Source: CAYOVG01 sp964407285 (GTDB lineage Bacteria > Desulfobacterota > Syntrophobacteria > Syntrophobacterales > Syntrophobacteraceae). Taken from it: 18,264 nucleotides of DNA. The notes beneath the pieces were generated by a model. It was not told the DNA's origin, made no database searches, and worked only from the letters and a program-made list of their open reading frames with translations. Every line of letters begins with the position of its first letter. The first letter of the stretch is position 1. This document shows positions 1-7,398 of this stretch, in pieces. Position numbers and translations under genes: made by a program. The stretch covers positions 1-18,264 of the forward strand of contig CAYOVG010000116.1 of assembly GCA_964407285.1 (NCBI GenBank). The letters run 5' to 3'.

Positions 1-584
1 GGTATCTGGGTTTCTTCCTGTTCCGTTCCCATATAAGTAATGACCATGCCGCCCAGGAGGGCCGCCGGAATGCCGCAAGCGCGCCCTATGGAGCGGCCGG
101 TCTTTTCGTATCCAATGTCTTCGATGATCTGTCCCGTCGCGGTCAATCCCGAAAGGATGCCGAAGGGCGTAATGGACCAGATGCCGATGGACATGGGGGA
201 GGTGCTCTTGAACATGCGTAGCATATTGTACCATCGCTGCGGCGTGTGCAGGGCGCTGATCAGCAACATGGTTCCGGACGACGCGCCCGCCAGGGCCAGG
301 TATCTTCCGGCGCGTACTACCGGTCGGCCTTTCATTCCCGTGAGATCTGCGAGCGTGGCCAGAATCTGCGAGCCTCCAGCTATTCCGAGCCCTAAAAAGG
401 CGGCCACCGTGCGCCATTTGTAATGACTCTGTTTAAGAGGAGGTATATCGTAGTAAGTCTCTCCCCGGTAGGGGGGTATCCTCACGGCCGGATATCCGGT
501 GGAGCGTGGCCGAACGCTTTCGTATACGGTTGCCGGCTCACGGCTGCTCTCTCGGGGTACGACCTGCTGGATTTGCGTCTGCAT
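1..584 (-). CDS. nrfD: NrfD-type membrane subunit of formate dehydrogenase (partial, C-terminus off the left edge)
   Basis: Quinone-reactive membrane anchor expected to take electrons from the beta subunit. The reverse strand is open from an ATG at 584-582 to the window edge (194 codons visible). A GAGAGG Shine-Dalgarno sits 6 nt upstream, and the fdnH stop is only 3 nt away, so it belongs to the fdh operon. The protein has a soluble N-terminus of about 55 residues containing YYDIPPLKQSHYKW, then four visible membrane segments (about 57-80, 93-112, 131-152, 167-186). The loop HTPQRWYNMLRMFKSTSPMS (113-132) is characteristic of NrfD/PsrC-family proteins found with molybdo-oxidoreductases. It is not the diheme cytochrome b556 (FdnI) type. 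NrfD anchors usually carry no heme and use menaquinone (family knowledge). The length cannot be judged because the gene is cut. Confidence 0.88.
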   Translation of the reverse strand, partial: MQTQIQQVVPRESSREPATVYESVRPRSTGYPAVRIPPYRGETYYDIPPLKQSHYKWRTVAAFLGLGIAGGSQILATLADLTGMKGRPVVRAGRYLALAGASSGTMLLISALHTPQRWYNMLRMFKSTSPMSIGIWSITPFGILSGLTATGQIIEDIGYEKTGRSIGRACGIPAALLGGMVITYMGTEQEETQI

Positions 585-587
585 GAT

Positions 588-1526
588 TTACCTCTCTTCT
601 TCCGATGAGTCCGATGCGCCGAACACGACCGCAGTTGCCAACCCCAGCCCGACTGCTGTGATCAGCCCGGCATTCAGGCTTTTCTTGATGCGCTTTGAAG
701 GCAGTCGAGGCGCCGCCGGCAGGTTATAGACCTCGGGGCGGTCCAGCAGCAGAAAGAAGCAGAATAGCTGCTCGATGCCTTCGGTGGAACCCGGCCCGTG
801 CGGGGCGCCATAGAGACAGGCAGTCTCCGAGCCTATTTCCCTCAATTTTTTCACACGCTTGCGGGCACGTTCCAGCAGTTCGTCCACCTCGCCGAACTGA
901 ATGGAGTTGGTGGGGCAACTCTTGGCGCAGGCCGGCTCAAGCCCTCCCTTCAACCGATCGTAGCACAGGGTGCACTTGTGGGCCTTTCCGTTATTGAAGT
1001 CGAGTTCGATGACCCCAAAGGGGCATGACGGCACGCAATAAGCACAGCCGTTGCAGATATCCTGCTGCACCACCACGGCGCCGAACTCGTTGCGGAAGAG
1101 GGCTCCCGTTGGACAGGCTTCCAGGCATCCGGCACGCCTGCAATGCTTGCAGACATCGCTCATCATGAGCCAGTGGCTCTGGAACGGCTTGAGCCGTGTA
1201 GCGCGCCGGCCGTTCTTCTCACGGATTTTCTCGATGAACGCCACGTGGCGCCATGTAGTGGCGGACAGGTGGCGGGTATTATCGTAGCTCGTTCCACTCA
1301 TGTGCAAATCATCAGCCGGCAGAGCGTTCCATTCCTTGCACGCCACTTCGCAGGCTTTGCAGCCGATGCACAGGCTGGTGTCGGTGAAAAAGCCGTAGGT
1401 GCGGCCCGGCCGGATCGTCACCCCCGCAGTCAGTTCCGACTCGTCGGGGATCATTTCACGCAGGATGGAATCGGAGTAATTGCGGGCTCGGGCGTGGACC
1501 CCGGGCGGATGCGCTGGTGCTGTCAT
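588..1526 (-). CDS. fdnH: formate dehydrogenase beta subunit, four [4Fe-4S] ferredoxin-type
   Basis: Electron-transfer subunit wiring the molybdenum/tungsten site to the membrane anchor; 312 aa. Four cysteine groups each support a [4Fe-4S] cluster: C53/56/59/63 (CIGCKACEVAC), C126/129/134/138, C158/161/164/168 (CNGCAYCVPSC) and C185/188/200/204. A hydrophobic helix at about 284-304 near the C-terminus matches the single membrane helix of E. coli FdnH. The ATG (1526-1524) overlaps the alpha-subunit TGA (1525-1523) as ATGA, suggesting translational coupling, with AAGGAG 6 nt upstream. There is no signal peptide, which is normal for a subunit that would be exported with its partner, but the partner here has no Tat signal either. 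Homologues occur in other molybdopterin oxidoreductases; the formate dehydrogenase assignment rests on the neighbour. Confidence 0.93.
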   Translation of the reverse strand: MTAPAHPPGVHARARNYSDSILREMIPDESELTAGVTIRPGRTYGFFTDTSLCIGCKACEVACKEWNALPADDLHMSGTSYDNTRHLSATTWRHVAFIEKIREKNGRRATRLKPFQSHWLMMSDVCKHCRRAGCLEACPTGALFRNEFGAVVVQQDICNGCAYCVPSCPFGVIELDFNNGKAHKCTLCYDRLKGGLEPACAKSCPTNSIQFGEVDELLERARKRVKKLREIGSETACLYGAPHGPGSTEGIEQLFCFFLLLDRPEVYNLPAAPRLPSKRIKKSLNAGLITAVGLGLATAVVFGASDSSEEER

Positions 1527-4500
1527 GACGGTCTCCTTTGCCGGAGGCGCCCTTTGCGAAGGTTGCAGGTGAACGCCTTTCCTTCGTGAATGGTGGTGTT
1601 CGGGTCGCCGACCACTGCGGAAAGCGTATTGGCGATGGAACCCCTCGCATACCCCTGCCAGCCGAAATGCCAGGGCATACCGATCTGAAAGACGAGCTTA
1701 CCGTCGATCACGAAAGGCCGCAGGCGGTCGGTGACCAGCGCACGGGTTTCGACTTCTCCCCGCGCCGTGGATATGACCACCCAGTCGCGATTGTGGATAC
1801 CCTTCTCCTCGGCCAGTTCCGTGGGGATCTCGGCGAACCCTTCCGGCTGCAATTCCGCCAGGATCGGCACCATGCGCGTCGGGATGGCGCCGGAATGGTG
1901 CTCGGTCAGCCGGTAGGTGGTGATGGCGTAGGGATATGCCGGGTCTCCGGGCGCATGGTAGGGGTTATCGGGGCGTGGCCACTTCTTGGCTAACGGGTTG
2001 TGCTGCTGTTCGTACATGGCATTGCCGACCGGCGATTCCACCGGTTCGTAGTGGGTGGGAATAGGACCGTCCTTGAGTCCCGAGGGGACGAAGAGCGAGG
2101 CCTTGCCGTCGGAAAGCATGGTAAAAGAGGAACTGCCGTCCAGGGCCTCCATGCCCTTGGGATTCTTATCCCAGTCAGGCATGAAGCCGGGGGCCTTATT
2201 CGGCGGAAAATCGGGCACATCGTAGCCGTCCCAGCGGCCCTTTTCCTCATCCCACCATACATAGCGCTTCCTTTCGGACCAGGGGTTTCCGTCAGGGTCC
2301 GCGGAGGCCCGGTTGTAGAGGATACGGCGGTTGTCCGGCCAGGCGAAAGCCCACCCGAGATGCGTGCCGGGGCCGTCCGGGGGGTCCGGAACGCGCGATC
2401 GCGCCTGGTTGTGGTTGTCTTCCGGGAACACTCCGGAGTAAATCCAGACCCCGCAGGCCGTGGAGCCGTCGTCTTTGATTTCCTTCAGACTCTTGAGCTG
2501 TTTCCGGTCCGGCCATGTATAGCCGTTGATCTCCTTCAGCACGGCTTCGGCCGAAGGATCATTATTGGGGCCGATTTCCGGGTAATCCCAGGTCAGGTTC
2601 CGGATGGGCGCATCCTTTCGATCTTCACTGCCGGCATAGAGTTCTTTCAAACGTTTTCCCAGATGATAAATGAACCAGAGGTCCGAACGGCAGTCGCCGG
2701 GCGGCTCCACCACTTTGTCGTGCCACTGGACCAGCCGGTGGGTGTTGGTGAAAGTGCCGTCCTTTTCGCCGGGCAGGGCTGCGGGAAGGAGAAATATTTC
2801 CGTTTTATTCTCTTCCGGTCCAGGATCTCCGTCCAGCGCTTCCGGTGACTTGTACCAGGAGGATGCGGTCTCGTTTTCGAAGATTTCGCGAACGACCATC
2901 CACTCCAGGTTCGGAAGCGCCTTGCGGATCAACCTGGAGTTGTGTCCCCCCACAACCGGGTTCTGCCCGATAAGGAGAAGTCCCCGGATAGTGCCGTCCG
3001 CGATGGAGAGGGTCATCGGGAGCTGGGAGTGGTCTCCGAGGATTTTGGGAATCCACTGGTATCCCCACTCATTGTCCTGTTTGGCCTTGTCGCCGTACCA
3101 GGCACGGAGAAGGCTTACGGCGAATTTCGGGAAATTGTGCCAATACCCTGTCTCATTGGTTTCGGTGGAAAGGTAGTCGGCGAATGTTGCATTGTCCCGG
3201 CGGGCGTGGGGATGCGGCAGGTAACCGGGGAGCATGTTGTAAAGGGTGGGTACGTCGGTGCTTCCCTGGATGCTGCAATGCCCCCTGAGGGCCAGGATAC
3301 CGGAGCCGGGGCGGCCTACGTTGCCGAGCAGTGCCTGAATGATGCCCGCGGCGCGGATAATCTGCACGCCGTTGGTATGATGGGTCCAACCCACGGCGTA
3401 GCACCATGCGCCGGTCTTATCGGGACCGCTGCTGCGGGTCAGGGCGTCGGCCACCGCCAGAAAGGTCTCCTTAGGGCATCCGGTCACTCGTTCGACCATT
3501 TCCGGCGTGTAACGGGCATAATGCCGGCGAAGGATTTGATAGACGCAGTGGGGGTCCTCGAGGGTCATGTCGGTAGGGGGCGGACCGCTCGTGATCCGCT
3601 TCAGTTTTTCGCTGTAAGGCGAGCCCGTGGTGATGTGTTGCTCCCCCAGGATCTCGGGCGCCGCCTCTCCCCGGTACTGCCAGGTATCCAGTTCATAGGC
3701 GCGCAGTTCCTCATTCCAGCCTGAGAAGAAACCGTCGAGTTCTCCGGGCCCTTGAAACCCTTTGTTGATGACGGTGGCGATGTTGGTATAATGGAGCACG
3801 TATTCCTTGAACCAAAGATCGTTTTCCAGGATATAGCGAATTATACCGCCCAGAAAGGCGATATCGGATCCGGAGCGGATGGGGGCGTAGATGTCGGCCA
3901 GGGCCGATGTGCGTGTAAAGCGTGGGTCCACATGGATGACCGTGGCGCCTCGCTCCCTGGCCTGCATAACGAAACGGAAGGCGATGGGATGGCACTCGGC
4001 CATATTCGATCCCATAATGACGATGCAGTCCGCGTCGGCAAGGTCCCACTGGGCCATTGTTGCGGCGCCGCGTCCAAAGGTTGCGCCCAGACTGGGCACG
4101 GATGAACTGTGTCAGACCCGGGCCTGATTTTCGACCCAGACCATGCCGAGCCCGCCGGCGCACAGCTTCTTTATTAGATAGTTCTCCTCGTTGTCGAGAG
4201 TTGCGCCTCCAAGTTGCGCCATGGCCATGGTATGGTTCACGGCAACTCCTTCGGGGAGCTCCCGGACGAACGTTTCATCGCGCGTCTGCTTGACGAGTTG
4301 CGCGATACGATCCATGGCCCAGTCAAGAGGCTTTTCTTCCCATCGATCGGAGTAGGGAGCGCGGTACTTCACGGTCGTGAGCCGGTTGGGATTGCTCATC
4401 CAGCTAAACGTGCCCGCTCCTTTGGGGCAGAGCGTTCCCTGGTTGATGGGGCTGCGCGGATCGCCTTCGATGTGGATGACGTCGTTGCCTTTGGCATAGA

Positions 4501-4708
4501 CGAGTTGAGCGCAGCCGACCGCGCAGTATGGACATATGCTGGTGCCGATCCGGTCGGCCTCCTCCAGCCGGGGACGCAACCGGCGCGACGCTTCGGACTC
4601 GGCCGCTACGTCGAAGGCGCTCGCGCCGGAAATCTGCCTGGGGACCGACCATTCCCGCAACATACCGGCGAGCTTCTCCCGTAGGGGGGTGGTTTTCGAT
4701 GTGGTCAT
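1523..4708 (-). CDS. fdnG: formate dehydrogenase alpha subunit, selenoprotein (in-frame TGA = Sec199)
   Basis: Catalytic molybdopterin (bis-MGD, Mo or W) subunit oxidising formate to CO2, 1061 aa. The frame is interrupted by one TGA at 4114-4112. Translation on both sides reads NQARV-U-HSSSVPSLGATF, the FdhH/FdnG active-site context in which Sec is followed by His, and a SECIS-like hairpin follows the TGA. I therefore annotate one gene, not two ORFs. Cys59, 62, 66 and 94 (CPYCAVGC...CPKG) bind the proximal [4Fe-4S]. The start is ATG 4708 with AGGAGG 7 nt upstream, and an in-frame TGA at 4714-4712 blocks any longer N-terminus. The first 55 residues are polar with no twin-arginine or hydrophobic stretch, so unlike E. 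coli FdnG the enzyme appears cytoplasmic. Length is close to the FdnG family (about 1015 aa). It overlaps fdnH by ATGA. Confidence 0.95.
4073..4114 (-). promoter_or_regulatory. bacterial SECIS-like element for Sec199
   Basis: Just 3' of the TGA codon the mRNA can fold GUGCCC (4099-4094) with GGGCGC (4088-4083; one U-G pair) around the loop AGUCU (4093-4089). The loop starts 18 nt after the UGA, the same distance as GGUCU in E. coli fdhF, and keeps the GU that SelB recognises. A short lower pairing UCC (4102-4100) with GGA (4075-4073) is possible. The element is inside the coding region, as is normal for bacterial SECIS. Confidence 0.8.
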
Positions 4709-4753
4709 CGTTCATCCTCCTATTGGCCGTATTGCCACTCTGTTGCGAGTCAG

Positions 4754-4771
4754 TTGCGAAACAGCTCGCAA
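4754..4771 (-). repeat. small hairpin and 11-bp phased repeat upstream of fdnG
   Basis: TTGCGA (4754-4759) and TCGCAA (4766-4771) form a perfect 6-bp stem with a 6-nt loop. A further TTGCGA at 4743-4748 gives an 11-bp-spaced direct repeat (TTGCGAGTCAG / TTGCGAAACAG). It lies in the fdnG leader between the strong hairpin at 4781-4806 and the fdnG ribosome binding site. An operator or leader structure is possible; function unknown. Confidence 0.4.
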
Positions 4772-4780
4772 AAGGCTTCC

Positions 4781-4806
4781 GCGCGGGCAGTTGGATCTGC
4801 CCGCGC
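4781..4806 (-). terminator. strong GC hairpin between the small ORF and fdnG (attenuator or processing site)
   Basis: GCGCGGGCAG (4781-4790) and CTGCCCGCGC (4797-4806) are perfect 10-bp arms around a 6-nt loop. The hairpin starts one base after the TAG of the upstream small gene. In the direction of transcription it is followed by GGAAGCCTTTTG, not an immediate U tract, so it is a weak terminator candidate. Partial termination or mRNA stabilisation would uncouple the small gene from fdnG. Confidence 0.55.
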
Positions 4807-4807
4807 T

Positions 4808-5050
4808 CTAATAGTAATCCGGCAACGGCTCGACCTTATGGGCTACCCCCGAAGCCATGTGAGGCTCTCCCTCATACTCGGTGATTACCGGAATTCCGGC
4901 CCTGCGCCAGCGCTGGAGATCTTCCTCGCTTGCCCGTGCTTTGTGCGACAGCATGAAGAGATATCTTCTTCCCGTACCATCCGCCAGAAGGAACCTGTCT
5001 TCCTGCACGACGATGATCCGACCGCTCAGCCTGTTCTTATCGGTTGACAT
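4808..5050 (-). CDS. small conserved-type protein leading the formate dehydrogenase operon
   Basis: An 80-residue soluble protein of unknown function, first gene of the fdh unit. The pattern SGRIIVVQEDRFLLADGTGR followed by a charged helix (KARASEEDLQRWRRAG) and VITEYEGEP looks like a small beta-barrel (OB/SH3-like) fold; this is a fold impression, not a match. There are no cysteines, so it is not an Fe-S protein. ATG 5050-5048 has GGAG about 10 nt upstream. A strong hairpin directly after its stop and a 99-bp gap separate it from fdnG. From memory, similar small proteins sit beside fdh genes in other bacteria, so a regulatory or maturation role is a guess from context. Confidence 0.7.
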   Translation of the reverse strand: MSTDKNRLSGRIIVVQEDRFLLADGTGRRYLFMLSHKARASEEDLQRWRRAGIPVITEYEGEPHMASGVAHKVEPLPDYY

Positions 5051-5120
5051 GTGTACGGCACTCCGTTGAAGGCTGGAAGTTCCCGGAAATAGCCCGCACG
5101 GCTATTCTTTTATGTTTTTT

Positions 5121-5149
5121 ACAATAAGTTCAATACTATGCTGTAGCAA
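5121..5149 (-). promoter_or_regulatory. candidate sigma70 promoter for the fdh operon
   Basis: On the reverse strand TTGCTA (5149-5144), 17 nt, TATTGT (5126-5121). Each hexamer matches consensus at 4 of 6 positions. It would start transcription near 5114, giving a leader of about 60 nt before the small gene at 5050. It is a sequence match only and the region is AT-rich, so chance matches are likely. Confidence 0.35.
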
Positions 5150-5168
5150 TAGCATGTTCTCGAATCGG

Positions 5169-5187
5169 ATCGACGAGGAAAGTCGAT
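5169..5187. repeat. inverted repeat ATCGAC-N7-GTCGAT
   Basis: Perfect 6-bp arms (5169-5174, 5182-5187) around GAGGAAA. The 13-bp centre-to-centre spacing would suit a dimeric regulator or a small hairpin. It lies upstream of the candidate fdh promoter. Confidence 0.4.
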
Positions 5188-5202
5188 ATGAATCCGCGCC
5201 AT

Positions 5203-5237
5203 GGTCTCTATGCTGCCGGTGTTTCTCCATAGAGATC
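5203..5237. repeat. inverted repeat, 10 pairs, 15-nt loop
   Basis: GGTCTCTATG (5203-5212) pairs with CATAGAGATC (5228-5237) with one G-T pair; the core TCTCTATG/CATAGAGA is perfect. Mid-way between the two divergent operons. Operator or transcript hairpin; function unknown. Confidence 0.45.
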
Positions 5238-5351
5238 CGTTATCGGCTTCTGATGTTTCGATATCATATCAGGTATCAATTTCGACTTCGCTAATGCCAT
5301 TTTATTGGGTCAATACGACACTTGTTTGAAATTTTTTGGGTATTTCTACTT

Positions 5352-5396
5352 ACATACACTCCGGAAGCGGTTGAACATGTGACGGAGTCCGTATGT
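5352..5396. repeat. 12-pair inverted repeat ending on the -35 box of the Rieske operon promoter
   Basis: ACATACACTCCG (5352-5363) pairs with CGGAGT-cc-GTATGT (5383-5396), interrupted only by a 2-nt bulge, with a 19-nt loop. The last paired base is the first base of the TTGACA hexamer at 5396-5401, so a protein bound here would contact or cover the promoter. Candidate operator. Confidence 0.5.
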
Positions 5397-5424
5397 TGAC
5401 AGCACAAAAACCGGCAATTACTTT
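5396..5424 (+). promoter_or_regulatory. sigma70-like promoter for the Rieske/cytochrome b operon
   Basis: Perfect TTGACA (5396-5401), 17-nt spacer, then TACTTT (5419-5424), which keeps the most conserved T1, A2 and T6 of the -10 box. The predicted start near 5431 gives a leader of about 35 nt before the GGGAG ribosome binding site and ATG at 5466. Confidence 0.6.
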
Positions 5425-5465
5425 CCTTGTCTATGGATGGCTGTCTTCTTGCCCGGGAGTAAGGA

Positions 5466-5945
5466 ATGGATCGAAGGAGCATAATGAAATGGGCCGTGAG
5501 AGGAATAGGTTTGGCGACCGCCGGTATGGTCGGCATTCCCTCACTGATATTCTCCGTTGCGCCGGCGTTCAAGTATCGGCACAGAATGCCTGTCTGGCGA
5601 TCCCTGGGTGCGGTCGAAGCTTTTCCGGTGGGAGAAATGCGGAAAGTAATCGTTGACTTGCCGCAAGAGGAATGGGGTTCGGCCGTGCGGGAAAAAGCGG
5701 TCTACGCCTGGCGCCCCACGGAACTGGAGGCGGTTGTCTACTCCCGGAGTTGCACCGACCTGGGTTGTCCGGTCACCTGGGACCCCGGCAGCGAATGTTT
5801 CTTCTGCCCCTGCCATGGGGGTATTTTCAACAAGAACGGCGAACGCATGGCAGGTCCTCCGGAACGTCCCTTGTATCGCTACGCCAGCAGGATCATCAAC
5901 GGCGAGATCCGGATCGATCTCAATTCAGTACCGCCTGTGGCCTGA
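5466..5945 (+). CDS. qcrA: Rieske [2Fe-2S] protein of a cytochrome bc complex, with Asp in place of box I His
   Basis: 159 aa; takes the first electron from quinol at the Qo site and passes it to cytochrome c. The N-terminus DRRSIMKWAVRGIG plus a hydrophobic stretch (about 12-34) fits an uncleaved Tat anchor, usual for Rieske proteins. Box II is canonical (C114-P-C116-H117-G-G). Box I reads C96-T-D98-L-G-C101; the family has CTHLGC, where that His is a cluster ligand. The codon is GAC at 5757-5759. C96, C114 and H117 remain as ligands and C101/C116 as the disulfide, so either Asp98 ligates iron or the cluster is altered. GGGAG lies 6 nt before the ATG. First gene of the bc operon; the cytochrome b gene starts 10 nt after its stop. 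Membrane and periplasmic side. Confidence 0.92.
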   Translation: MDRRSIMKWAVRGIGLATAGMVGIPSLIFSVAPAFKYRHRMPVWRSLGAVEAFPVGEMRKVIVDLPQEEWGSAVREKAVYAWRPTELEAVVYSRSCTDLGCPVTWDPGSECFFCPCHGGIFNKNGERMAGPPERPLYRYASRIINGEIRIDLNSVPPVA

Positions 5946-5955
5946 GGAACAAGAC

Positions 5956-7398
5956 GTGATCCCGAAATGGTTGTCCCGCATGACGGAGCGGCTCAAGGCG
6001 TTGAAGCGCAGCGATGTGGAGCGTTTTGGGACCGACAGGTTCAAGGAGACCGTCCTCTGGAGACGCGTGCCGAAGACCCCCTGGTATCACGGCGACGGAG
6101 CGGCCCTGACCACGCTGTTCGCGATCCAGGTCATCACGGGCGTCACCATGACTCTCTACTATACGAATGCCGCGGACTACGCGTACCAGGCCGTTCGTTA
6201 TATCACCTACACTCAGCCCATGGGGCGGCTGGTTCGCGGGATTCACTACTGGACGGCGGGAACGATGGTGGTGGTGCTGTTCCTTCACGTCTTCAGGCAC
6301 CTGCTGTTCGGCGGCTACAAGGCCCCTCGCGAAGGGACCTGGACCGTCGGCGTCTTCCAGTTCTTTCTGGTGTTGACGATGTCGTTCACGGGGTATTTGC
6401 TGCGATGGGATGAGCGGGCGATTTACGCCATACGCGTGGTGCTCAACATGTTCCACAATGTTCCGCTTATCGGTAATGAACTGGCGCTTTTCCTTCAGGA
6501 CGGGCCGCGGATCGGGTCGACGACGCTCACTCGCTTTTTTTCCATTCATACCTTCATTGTCCCCGTGCTGCTTGCCGGTCTGATTTCTTATCACCTTTAC
6601 CTGGTGGTGGTTCATGGAATCACATCCGAAGCGGAGCAGAAGCATGCGGTCGAGAGCGCGGAGGAACAGAAGAAGATCTACAAGAGAGCATCAAAGTCGG
6701 AAGAGCACGGGGAATGGTTTTACCCGGCTACGGTTCTGCTGACCGGCGCCATGGCATTCCTGGTTTTCTCGATCGCCTATGTTCTGGCGCTGGTTGCGGG
6801 GCCGCAGGAATTATACCCGGAGGCCAACCTGGTCGAACGTTCCATGCCCATGGAAGAATGGTGGTTCGCATGGTACAGCTCCCTGGTAGCCCTGCTGCCC
6901 CCTGCCGTGGCGCCTACGTTTGAATGGGCATTCGGACCGGCCGTGTTCATAGCGATGCTTCTTTTGCCCCTCCTTGACCGCGGCCCGAACCGGGGTATCG
7001 GGAAACGGCCGTTCTGGGTGATCTTCGTCTCGTTTTGCGTGATAAGCCTTCTCTATCTCAGCGATCTGCGTCTGAAGTCCCCATGGACGGGATGGCCGGA
7101 CCCGAACCCGCCGCCTCTTCCCATTGGGGTGGTTGTGGGCGAAGAGGCGGAGATGGGCCGCAAGTTGTTCGCCCGGTATGGGTGCAACAGTTGCCATGCC
7201 GTTTCTTCGCATGGACGCAAAGTCGGCCCTGATTTCGCCGAAATCGAGCATCGCCTGTCCCCTTCCGAAATGTACGATTATATCCTGTCGCCGCCGGAGA
7301 GCGTGTCGATGCCGTCCTATCGAGGGAGAATATCGGAAGCCGATCTCGAACGGGTCGTACAGTTCGTTCTTGCCGCGCAGACTTTTCCTCGGGAGTGA
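5956..7398 (+). CDS. cytochrome b6 / subunit IV / cytochrome c triple fusion
   Basis: 480-aa core of a Rieske/cyt b complex. I chose the GTG at 5956 (GAGGA 7 nt upstream, 10 nt after qcrA); a downstream ATG at 5980 has no ribosome binding site. Residues 40-222 form a b6-type domain with heme b pairs H97/H111 and H198/H213; the 14-residue gap in the second pair is the b6f-type spacing. Residues 255-370 correspond to subunit IV. The Qo motif, normally PEWY, reads EEWW (300-303), keeping the Glu. The position equal to Cys35 of b6, which holds heme ci in b6f, is His45, so that heme is probably absent. After a Pro-rich linker (378-390) comes a heme c domain with C410-N-S-C413-H414 and likely axial Met452 (SMPSY). 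Bacillus QcrC fuses only subunit IV to cytochrome c; here all three parts are one chain. Confidence 0.93.
   Translation: MIPKWLSRMTERLKALKRSDVERFGTDRFKETVLWRRVPKTPWYHGDGAALTTLFAIQVITGVTMTLYYTNAADYAYQAVRYITYTQPMGRLVRGIHYWTAGTMVVVLFLHVFRHLLFGGYKAPREGTWTVGVFQFFLVLTMSFTGYLLRWDERAIYAIRVVLNMFHNVPLIGNELALFLQDGPRIGSTTLTRFFSIHTFIVPVLLAGLISYHLYLVVVHGITSEAEQKHAVESAEEQKKIYKRASKSEEHGEWFYPATVLLTGAMAFLVFSIAYVLALVAGPQELYPEANLVERSMPMEEWWFAWYSSLVALLPPAVAPTFEWAFGPAVFIAMLLLPLLDRGPNRGIGKRPFWVIFVSFCVISLLYLSDLRLKSPWTGWPDPNPPPLPIGVVVGEEAEMGRKLFARYGCNSCHAVSSHGRKVGPDFAEIEHRLSPSEMYDYILSPPESVSMPSYRGRISEADLERVVQFVLAAQTFPRE

Larger units (their letters stand above)
5051..5465. other. divergent intergenic control region (fdh operon / Rieske-cytochrome b operon)
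   Basis: 415 bp without a credible gene and visibly more AT-rich than its surroundings. It holds three inverted repeats (5169-5187, 5203-5237, 5352-5396), a TATCA direct repeat (5262-5266, 5267-5271, 5274-5278), and candidate promoters facing both ways. Short ORFs inside it have no ribosome binding site or recognisable sequence. I see no perfect FNR/CRP palindrome and no -24/-12 sigma54 pair. Confidence 0.75.

Noticed and set aside
2000..2848. A 282-codon open frame antisense to fdnG
   Set aside because: Shadow of the formate dehydrogenase coding strand; no family features and no ribosome binding site.
5112..5294. Short open frame (60 codons) in the divergent control region
   Set aside because: No ribosome binding site, overlaps the inverted repeats and promoter candidates, and unremarkable composition.
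5653..5955. N-terminal extension of the cytochrome b/c fusion upstream of 5956
   Set aside because: It lies entirely within the Rieske gene in another frame and has no cytochrome b similarity; the GTG at 5956 has the ribosome binding site.
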